37,218 nucleotides of DNA, taken from NCBI RefSeq assembly GCF_024519315.1, contig NZ_JANIIC010000080.1:1-37218 (forward strand), read 5' to 3'. Below are positions 31,015 through 37,218 of the stretch, one piece after another; position 1 is the first letter of the stretch, and every line of letters starts with the position of its first letter. The notes under the pieces are model-generated. The model was not told the DNA's origin. It worked only from the letters and a program-made list of their open reading frames with translations, and made no database searches. Source of the DNA: Streptomyces malaysiensis subsp. samsunensis. Its GTDB lineage: Bacteria; Actinomycetota; Actinomycetes; Streptomycetales; Streptomycetaceae. Made by a program: the position numbers and the translations under genes.

Positions 31015-33786
31015 ATGAGGCACCCGAGAACGACCGCAGGCTCCGGGTCGGGACTGCGCTCCCTGCTGAACCTGCGCAGCGCCGCCGGACAGGTGTTCGT
31101 TCTGCAGGTCGTGATCGTGGTGCTGCTGGTCGCGGCCGCGGTGACGGCCCTGGTGCTCCAGGCGGAGCGTGACAGTACGCGGGAGGCCCGGCAACGGTCG
31201 GTGACCGCAGCCGAGGCGTTTGCGAACGCCCCGGGCACGGTCCAGGCGCTGGACAGCCGGGATCCGACGGCAGCGCTGCAGCCGCGCGCCGAAGCGGCCC
31301 GGAAGCGGGCCGGTGTCGACTTCGTCGTCGTCATGAACAGGGACGGGATCCGCTATACGCACCCCGACCCGAAGCAGATCGGGAAAAAATTCGTCGGCAC
31401 CATCAAGCCGTCGTTGGAAGGCCGCATCACCATTGAGCGGGCAGGCGGGCCGCCCGTGCCCGCGGGCAAAGAAGCGGCTGTTCAAGCGGTGGTCCCGGTC
31501 ACTGACGCCCACGGCTCGGTCGTCGGCCTGGTGTCCGCCGGGCTCGTGGTCCAGAACGTGACCGGTCTCCTCGAACAGCAGCTGCCGATCATCTTCGGCA
31601 CCGGCGCGGCCGCGCTCGCACTGTCCACCACCGGGACGGCCCTGGTGTCGAGACGATTGCGCCGGCAGACGCACGGCTTGGGCCCGGCGGAGATGACCCG
31701 GATGTACGAGCACCACGACGCGGTGCTGCACGCGGTGCGGGAAGGGGTGCTGATCACCGGCGGGGGCGGACGAGTGCTGCTGGCCAACGACGAGGCGCGC
31801 CGGCTGCTGGACCTACCGACGGACACCGAGCGGCGGCGGGTCGGGGAACTGGGCATGGAAGCGGGCATGGCCGAGCTGCTGGCGTCGGGTGAGGCGGTCA
31901 CGGACTCGGTGCACCTGGCAGGAGACCGGCTGCTGGCCGTGAACATCCGATCCACCGCCCCGTACGGCGGGCAGGCGGGCAGTGTGGTGACCCTGCGGGA
32001 CACCACCGAGCTGGCGGCGGTCTCCGGACGGGCGGAGGTGGCGCGGGAACGGCTGAAGCTGCTGTACGACGCGGGAGTCCGGATCGGGACGACGCTGGAT
32101 GTGGTGCGCACGGCGCAGGAGCTGGCGGAGGTGGCGGTGCCGCGGTTCGCCGACATCGCCGTCGTGGATCTGCTGGATGCGGTGGTGCGGGGGCAGGAAC
32201 CGGCGCGGGAGACCTGGGGGCAGATGCGACGCACGGCGATCAGCGGCGACCAGGAGACGCTGCCGCTGTACCGGCTGGGCGAGACGATCACGTTCGTGCC
32301 GACGTCGCCGCCGATGCGGGCGCTGGAGCACGGACGGGCCGTGCTGGAGCGGGACCTGCGGCAGGCGACGGGCTGGCGGGAGCAGGATCCGGACCGGGCG
32401 CGGAGGATGCTGGAGTACGGGCTGCATTCGCTGGTGACCGTGCCGTTGCAGGCGCGGGGCGTGGTCCTGGGCATGGTCAATTTCTGGCGGGCCGGGGATT
32501 CGCCCGCCTTCGAGGAAGAGGACCTGTCCTTCGCGGAAGAGCTGGCCGCGCGGGCGGCGGTGGCCATCGACAACGCCCGGCGGTTCACGCGCGAGCACAC
32601 CATGGCGGTGACGCTGCAGCGGAGCCTGCTGCCGCGGGCACTACCGGAGCAGGACGCGCTGGAGGTGGCCTGGCGGTATCTGCCCGCGGAGGCTGGAGTG
32701 GGCGGGGACTGGTTCGACGTCATCCCGCTTCCCGGCGCCCGGGTGGCGCTGGTGGTCGGCGATGTGGTCGGCCACGGGCTGCACGCGGCGGCCACCATGG
32801 GACGGCTGCGCACCGCCGTGCACAACTTCTCCGCCCTGGACCTGCCGCCCGACGAACTGCTCGGACACTTGGACGAGCTGGTCAGCCGTATCGACAGCGA
32901 GGAGAGCACCGCGGAAGGCATGGAGGACCGGGAGAGCGTGGGGGTGACAGGAGCGACGTGCCTGTACGCGATCTACGACTCGGTCACGGGGCTGTGCACG
33001 ATGGCGCGGGCCGGGCACCCGGGCCCGGCAGTGGCGTGCCCGGACGGGACGGTCACGTATCCGGACGTGCCTGCCTCCCCTCCACTCGGCCTGGGCGGCC
33101 ACCCCTTCGAAACCCTCGAGCTGCGCCTGCCCGAGGGCTCGCAACTGGTGCTGTTCACCGACGGGCTGGTGGAGGACCGGGACCAGGACATCGACATCGG
33201 GCTGGATGTGCTGCAAGCGGCGTTGGAGGGGGCGGCGGGGCGCACTCCGGAGGAGACGTGTCAGGCCGTGATCGACGCGACGCTGCCCGCGCATCCGTCC
33301 GACGACATCGCACTGTTGGTGTTCCGGGCCCGGCTGCTCGCGCCGTCGAAGGTGGCGGACTGGGAGGTGCCGTCGGATCCGGCCGGGGTGGCGCCGGTAC
33401 GCGCGCAGTGCGGGGCGCGACTGAGGGATTGGGGGCTGGAGGAGATCGGGTTCGCCACGGAGCTGATCCTCAGTGAGTTGATCACCAATGCGATCCGGTA
33501 CGGGGCGCCGCCGATCAAGGTGCGGCTGCTGCACGACCGCAGCCTGATCTGCGAGGTGTCGGACGGCAGCAGCACCTCCCCGCATCTGCGACGGGCGGCG
33601 CCCACGGACGAGGGCGGGCGCGGGCTGTTCCTGGTGGCGCAGTTCGCACGGCGGTGGGGGACTCGGTACACACCGGGTGGCAAGGTCATCTGGACCGAAC
33701 AGCCGCTCCACGACGGCGAGGCTGCCGCTACGGGTGGTACGCCGACCGACGTCCTCCTCGACCAGTTCGACGACCCCACCCTCTGA
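31015..33786 (+). CDS. Multidomain PP2C/SpoIIE phosphatase with Cache, PAS, GAF and HATPase domains
   Basis: A 923-residue membrane sensor phosphatase. The start at 31015 has GGAGG close by; a GTG at 30988 with GAGGAG is an alternative. Residues 27-49 form one transmembrane segment and about 190-212 a second, enclosing an extracellular single-Cache domain (DFVVVMNRDGIRYTHP, GKKFVGT). Next come a PAS domain (about 230-340, VREGVLITGGGGRVLLAN), a GAF domain (about 370-540) and the PPM/SpoIIE catalytic domain (about 545-765), with GGDWFDV, VVGDVVGHGLHAA, LVLFTDGLVEDRD and PSDDIALLV. The C-terminal RsbW-like HATPase domain (about 780-895) has ELITNAIRYG and EGGRGLFLV. Such proteins control anti-anti-sigma factors in Streptomyces; the partner is not in this window. 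Confidence 0.93.
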   Translation: MRHPRTTAGSGSGLRSLLNLRSAAGQVFVLQVVIVVLLVAAAVTALVLQAERDSTREARQRSVTAAEAFANAPGTVQALDSRDPTAALQPRAEAARKRAGVDFVVVMNRDGIRYTHPDPKQIGKKFVGTIKPSLEGRITIERAGGPPVPAGKEAAVQAVVPVTDAHGSVVGLVSAGLVVQNVTGLLEQQLPIIFGTGAAALALSTTGTALVSRRLRRQTHGLGPAEMTRMYEHHDAVLHAVREGVLITGGGGRVLLANDEARRLLDLPTDTERRRVGELGMEAGMAELLASGEAVTDSVHLAGDRLLAVNIRSTAPYGGQAGSVVTLRDTTELAAVSGRAEVARERLKLLYDAGVRIGTTLDVVRTAQELAEVAVPRFADIAVVDLLDAVVRGQEPARETWGQMRRTAISGDQETLPLYRLGETITFVPTSPPMRALEHGRAVLERDLRQATGWREQDPDRARRMLEYGLHSLVTVPLQARGVVLGMVNFWRAGDSPAFEEEDLSFAEELAARAAVAIDNARRFTREHTMAVTLQRSLLPRALPEQDALEVAWRYLPAEAGVGGDWFDVIPLPGARVALVVGDVVGHGLHAAATMGRLRTAVHNFSALDLPPDELLGHLDELVSRIDSEESTAEGMEDRESVGVTGATCLYAIYDSVTGLCTMARAGHPGPAVACPDGTVTYPDVPASPPLGLGGHPFETLELRLPEGSQLVLFTDGLVEDRDQDIDIGLDVLQAALEGAAGRTPEETCQAVIDATLPAHPSDDIALLVFRARLLAPSKVADWEVPSDPAGVAPVRAQCGARLRDWGLEEIGFATELILSELITNAIRYGAPPIKVRLLHDRSLICEVSDGSSTSPHLRRAAPTDEGGRGLFLVAQFARRWGTRYTPGGKVIWTEQPLHDGEAAATGGTPTDVLLDQFDDPTL

Positions 33787-33857
33787 AGGACCTACTCGGG
33801 CGCGATCAAGCGGTGGCCTGGGGACGTGCGCTCAGCCTCGTCGAACACCGCCTTGAA

Positions 33858-34945
33858 GTGGCGGTGACGTCCGTGGTGGAGAAGCGTCTGGGCGCTCTGC
33901 CTGTCGCTGCCGAGTTTCTGCGCCGGCTGGATGTCGCCGGAATCGTCGACGGGGTGTGTCCGGGTGGCGCGAGTGCGCTGGTGATGCACGGGCAGGTGAT
34001 CGAGGCGTTGGTGGCCAACCGGCTGACCTCGCCCGCGCCGCTGGTGCGGGTGGAGGACTGGGCCAGGTGCTGGGCGGTGGAGGAGGTTTTCGGGATCGGA
34101 CCCGGTCTGCTCAACGGTGATCGTCTGGCCCGGGCGCTGGATGCGATCGCTCCGCACCTGGAGAACCTCGCGGGCACGGTCAGGGCGCGGGCGATCGGTG
34201 ACTTCGGGATCGATGTGGCCCGGATGCACTGGGACATGACCAGCATGTCCGTGCACGGGGCCTTCCCGGTTGAGGGGCAGGACGAGGACTTCCCCGTCAT
34301 CGGCTACGGGCGTCCCAAGGATCGGCGTTCGATCTGAAGCAGGTCCAGGCCGGGCTCGCGGTGTCGGCCGACGGCGGCATCCCGCTCCATGCCCGGGTCT
34401 TCGGCGGTGGTGCGGCCGAGGTCGGCCATGTTGTCGGCGCGATGAAGGACCTGCGGGCCCTGGCCGGTGAGCGCGGCTTCCTGATGGTCGCCGACTCCAA
34501 ACTGGTGTCCTACGCCAACGTCTGTGCCCTGCTGGCGGCCGGGGTTCACTTCATCGCCCCGGCCCTGGCCGCGCAGGAGGACGAGGTCTATGCCGCTCTC
34601 GATCTCGCGCAGGCCACCGTCGTGGACTGGACGCCGGACCGGGTGGCGGGCAAACCCGCCGCGCCGCGCGAGACCTACCGTGCTGGAGGACACCCACACC
34701 CTAACCGGGCCCCGTAAGAGCGATCCTCCGCTCACCATGCGACGGATCCTGGTCCACTCCACCGCGAACGCCGCCGGCCAGCAAGTCGCCCGGGACAAAC
34801 GCCTGGCCAAGGCCGCAGAGGACCTGAACAAGCTAGCTCACCGCCGCGGCCGGCGGACGCCACTACAAGACCCGGGAGAAGATCGTCACCCGGACGGGTG
34901 TCCTACGGCACGCGACGAGCGGCCAACCCGACCGCGTCCCGCTAC
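33858..34945 (+). pseudogene. IS1634-like (IS4-group) transposase remnant with several frameshifts
   Basis: The first frame gives EKRLGALPVAAEFLRRLDVA, VMHGQVIEALVANRLTSPAP, VEDWARCWAVEEVFGIGPGL and MHWDMTSMSVHGAFPV. After a shift near 34330 a second frame continues LKQVQAGLAVSADGGIPLHA, GHVVGAMKDLRAL and FLMVADSKLVSYANVCALLA. After 34680 a third continues TMRRILVHSTANAAGQQVAR, and a fourth HYKTREKIVTRTGV. This is the DUF4277-containing transposase of IS1634-like elements; WDMTS and VADSKL carry two of the catalytic acids. The C-terminus is missing and no terminal repeats were found, so it is dead. Confidence 0.78.
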
Positions 34946-35088
34946 CCCTATGCAAGTCGGCGGTTCACTCATCCAGCTCAGCCGCCAGCTGCTGGGCATC
35001 CGCACGACGGGCACCGACCAGTTCAGCCCACGCATCCTGCAGCTGTACCTCGACGGCCCTCTCGTCCCGTACCGGCCTGAACTGGCAA
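34946..35088 (-). other. Gap with a possible C-terminal protein scrap
   Basis: The minus strand can be read as VEVQLQDAWAELVGARRADA followed by a short helix and a stop at 34965. It looks like the coiled-coil end of some protein but is too short to name. Nothing else is recognisable between the transposase remnant and the LysR gene. Confidence 0.22.
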
Positions 35089-36066
35089 TCATGCCTGGCT
35101 GTCAGAGTGGTTGCTGACCGCCCGCAGGGCCCCCTGCAGTCGAGACACCAGGCGGTCTACGATCGCCGGCCGGTAGTTGGCCCGGGTGATGGCGAGGATT
35201 TCCCGTGACGGTTGGCCTACCGAAGGGGGGAGCTGGACACGGAAGATGCGGCCTTCATCGATAGACGCCTGGACGGTCATCGCCGGCAGTAGACCGATGG
35301 CCAGGCCCGCTTCGATCAAGGCGACTGCGGCATGGCTGTCTTCGGTCTCGAAGGGCATGTGCGGTGCCATCCCCAGCGGGTGTGTCATGCGATACACCAT
35401 GCGCGTGTCCGCGTTCGCGGGGAATCCGCCGACCCAGTTGTGATGCAGACACTCTTCGAGCGTGCGGCTGGCCGGGGCGCCGTTGCTGACCACGTAAAGA
35501 GGCTCCCGGCCGAGGAGCCTGACAGTCCACCCATCGTCTCTACCAGGCGGGTCCTCCGGGAGATACCGGTAGGCGAGGAGCAGGTCGATGTCCCCGTTCT
35601 TGAGCATGGGCAGACCACGGGGGGTCTCCATCTCAACGATGTGGACGTTGATGCCCGGTTCTGTGTCGGCCAGATCTCTCAGGACGCCAGGCAGTAGAAA
35701 TGTCATGGCAGTCGGGAATGTGCCTATGCGGGCCTCGGCGACCTCCGAAGCGGCGACCTGCTCAGCCGCGTCCTGGTATGTCGCGGTGGCGACGAATAGC
35801 TCACGGATGGCGCGTTCAAGGGAGCGACCGGCGGCAGTCGGCGCGATTCTTCGCCCGGGTTTGCGCGCCAGGAGTTCAACCCCCATGGATCGTTCCACCT
35901 TCGAGACCGGTGCAGAGCACGACGCCGGTTTCAGTTGTCTTTCCGGCGGATGGGAACTTGCATCTCCTGGAGATTGGGCTTCAAGCAATCCAGCTTTCGC
36001 CATATCGCGCGGGCCTCCCAGCGCACCGTCCCAGACAACTGAACCCGACCGCTGTTTTTCTGACAT
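35089..36066 (-). CDS. LysR family regulator with a degenerate DNA-binding domain
   Basis: About 325 residues from the ATG at 36066 (GAAGGGG upstream). The effector domain is complete: ARIGTFPTAMTFLLPGVLRD, NVHIVEMETPRGLPMLKNGD, DIDLLLAYRYLPED, TRMVYRMTHPLGM and ALIEAGLAIGLLPAMTV, to RLQGALRAVSN. The linker end VERSMGVELLARKP (57-70) and APTAAG are typical LysR. However, the preceding helix-turn-helix (30-55) has prolines and charges where the two helices should be. Reading the neighbouring frame restores a more LysR-like text (FPSAGKTTETGVV), so two compensating frameshifts are possible. The open frame also continues upstream to 36270, into the IS remnant. DNA binding is doubtful. Confidence 0.62.
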   Translation of the reverse strand: MSEKQRSGSVVWDGALGGPRDMAKAGLLEAQSPGDASSHPPERQLKPASCSAPVSKVERSMGVELLARKPGRRIAPTAAGRSLERAIRELFVATATYQDAAEQVAASEVAEARIGTFPTAMTFLLPGVLRDLADTEPGINVHIVEMETPRGLPMLKNGDIDLLLAYRYLPEDPPGRDDGWTVRLLGREPLYVVSNGAPASRTLEECLHHNWVGGFPANADTRMVYRMTHPLGMAPHMPFETEDSHAAVALIEAGLAIGLLPAMTVQASIDEGRIFRVQLPPSVGQPSREILAITRANYRPAIVDRLVSRLQGALRAVSNHSDSQA

Positions 36067-36174
36067 GCTGTTGTCCCCTTCACCTTTCGGATCCAGGTAA
36101 GTCATCAGGCCCAGGAACCTCCTTCCAAGTTCCTCCCGGCTGAACCGGGGATACAAACAGAGCGCCACGTGGCG

Positions 36175-36862
36175 CACAAGGCGCGCTCGACCACCCAACG
36201 CACCTTGCCCAGCCCGGAACCGTGCGGGACGCCGCGTCGGGCGATCAGCGGCTTTATGCCGCGCTTCCACATCAGGCGGCGGTATTTGTCGTAGTCGTAG
36301 CCGCGGTCGGCGTACAGGCGCCGGGGCTTGCGGCGGGGGCGTCCCCGCCGCCCCCGGATCGGTGGAACCGCGTCGAGTAGCGGCAGGAGCTGGGTGACGT
36401 CGTGGCGGTTGCCGCCGGTGAGCGTGACAACGAGCGGCGTTCCGTGGCGGTCGACGATCAGGTGGTGCTTGGATCCTGGACGGGCACGGTCGACTGGCGA
36501 GGAGCCGACGTGGTCCCCCCTTTGAGGGCCCGGATGTGTGAACCGTCCACGGCGCAGTCGTCCAGGTCCAGAAGGTCAGCGCGGCGCAGCTCGGTCAGCA
36601 GGGCGGCGTGCAGGCGGGGCCAGACGCCGGCTTCGGTCCAGTCCCGCAGCCGGCGCCAGGCCGTCACCCCGGAGCAGCCCACGGTCTCAGCGGGAACGTC
36701 ACGCCATGCGACACCGGTCCGCAGCACGTAAAGAATGCCTGCGAGGGCCACTCGGTCCGAAACGCGCAGTCGCCCGGGGTAGCGGTGGCGCCGCTCGGGA
36801 ACAGGAGGCAGCAGCGGAGCCACACGCTCCCACAGGTCGTCTGGAACAAGATCAGCACGCAC
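36175..36862 (-). pseudogene. IS5-family transposase, frameshifted and 3'-truncated
   Basis: From a GTG at 36862 the product reads LVPDDLWERVAPLLPPVPER, RVALAGILYVLRTGVAWRDV, SGVTAWRRLRDWTEAGVWPR and DLDDCAVDGSHIRALKGG (first catalytic Asp). The frame shifts near 36525 and continues GSKHHLIVDRHGTPLVVTLT, GGNRHDVTQLLPLLDAVPPI and LYADRGYDYDKYRRLMWKRG (second Asp), stopping at KVRWVVERAL, where Glu is the third. The last 40 or so residues are missing and the LysR upstream region follows. It is a different IS5 subgroup from the fragment at 23.5 kb. Confidence 0.8.
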
Positions 36863-36948
36863 CCGCAACACCCTGCCGACCAAGATCACCAAGCGCAAGA
36901 GCAGCAACTCAACTCATTCTGAAACGATCAGTTAGGGCGTGCAGATCA

Positions 36949-37218
36949 TTAACATGCTTTCTTGATCTTGCTGTGGTTCAGGAACGCGGCGATGTCGGAT
37001 GGTGTGTGAAAGCGAGCGGTGGAGGCGCTGATGGGATGGTCGTGTGCTTCCAGGAGGGGGCGGACTTCCTGGCCCGCGCGGCTGATGGTTGGGGCGGTGA
37101 CGCCGAAGAGCTGGGCGAGGAGGTCCATGGGGGCGATCTTGCGCAGGTGGAGCACGGTGACCAGGACTCGCTCGGCTGGGGTGAGTTTGGCTTTGGCGCC
37201 TGTGCCGGGGGCAACCAG
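36949..37218 (-). pseudogene. Transposase tail or helix-turn-helix part, cut by the window edge
   Basis: The minus strand is open from the window edge to a stop at 36949 and reads KAKLTPAERVLVTVLHLRKI, APMDLLAQLFGVTAPTISRA and GQEVRPLLEAHDHPI, ending SKIKKAC. This matches the helix-turn-helix region found in the transposases of DDE_Tnp_4-type or ISL3-type elements, and normally lies before the catalytic domain. Here it ends early, so either the element uses two frames or this copy is truncated. The rest is beyond the window. Confidence 0.55.

Noticed and set aside
31482..32921. A 479-codon serine/arginine-rich minus-strand frame opposite the phosphatase.
   Set aside because: It is an antisense shadow of a well-supported PP2C gene.
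1..37218. CRISPR array, rRNA genes or a biosynthetic PKS/NRPS cluster.
   Set aside because: No regularly spaced repeats, no rRNA-like segments and no ketosynthase, adenylation-condensation or carrier-protein motifs were seen; the two AMP-ligases lack carrier domains.

Overview
The window reads as actinobacterial DNA: high G+C, strong G/C preference at third codon positions, TetR, LysR and MmyB-type regulators, and several IS families. The right third (about 23.5-37.2 kb) looks like Streptomyces: a SpoIIE-type phosphatase with PAS, GAF and HATPase domains, a SoxR box ahead of a quinone reductase, and a tRNA-Thr remnant. The left two thirds (1-23.4 kb) hold a catabolic cluster of the kind seen in Rhodococcus, Nocardioides or Pseudonocardia, so I infer an acquired catabolic island next to a decayed Streptomyces region. 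Taxonomy is inference from protein and motif recognition, not from a search.

Layout. 1-2 kb: a broken racemase-family gene and a divergent MDR oxidoreductase/TetR pair. 2-6.3 kb: CocE/NonD hydrolase, a small ABM-fold protein and a large FadH-like flavin/4Fe-4S reductase in one direction. 6.3-7.6 kb: remains of an MmyB-type regulator, an MFS permease and a TetR gene. 7.6-13.9 kb: class A FAD monooxygenase, GlcD-like FAD oxidase, and an MFS permease followed by an acyl-CoA synthetase. 13.9-16.4 kb: thioredoxin reductase pseudogene, SDR and TetR. 16.6-23.5 kb: an APH-like kinase coupled to an acyl-CoA dehydrogenase, diverging from a second acyl-CoA synthetase, a crotonase, a broken SDR, a 6-oxocamphor-hydrolase-like crotonase and a 3-hydroxyacyl-CoA dehydrogenase cut off by a transposase fragment.

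Taken together the left genes could import a cyclic or terpenoid-like compound, oxidise and reduce it, open a ring by beta-diketone or ester/lactone cleavage, activate the acids as CoA thioesters and shorten them by beta-oxidation. The kinase plus acyl-CoA dehydrogenase pair suggests handling of 4-hydroxyacyl-CoAs. Two families of palindromic sites recur in the promoters. One, with core CCGACTGGT, lies before the FAD monooxygenase, the MFS permease and the SDR/TetR pair. The other lies before the CocE gene and in the divergent dehydrogenase/synthetase region.

From 23.5 kb on the window is a patchwork of truncated genes and IS remnants: IS5-type fragments, an IS3-family element with both ends, an IS1634-like pseudogene and others. 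Intact-looking genes there are the PP2C phosphatase and perhaps one LysR gene. A tRNA-Thr 3' half with its terminator at 29.1 kb may be an integration scar. Many single-base frameshifts occur; some could be assembly errors, but nonsense codons and deletions show that several genes are truly broken.
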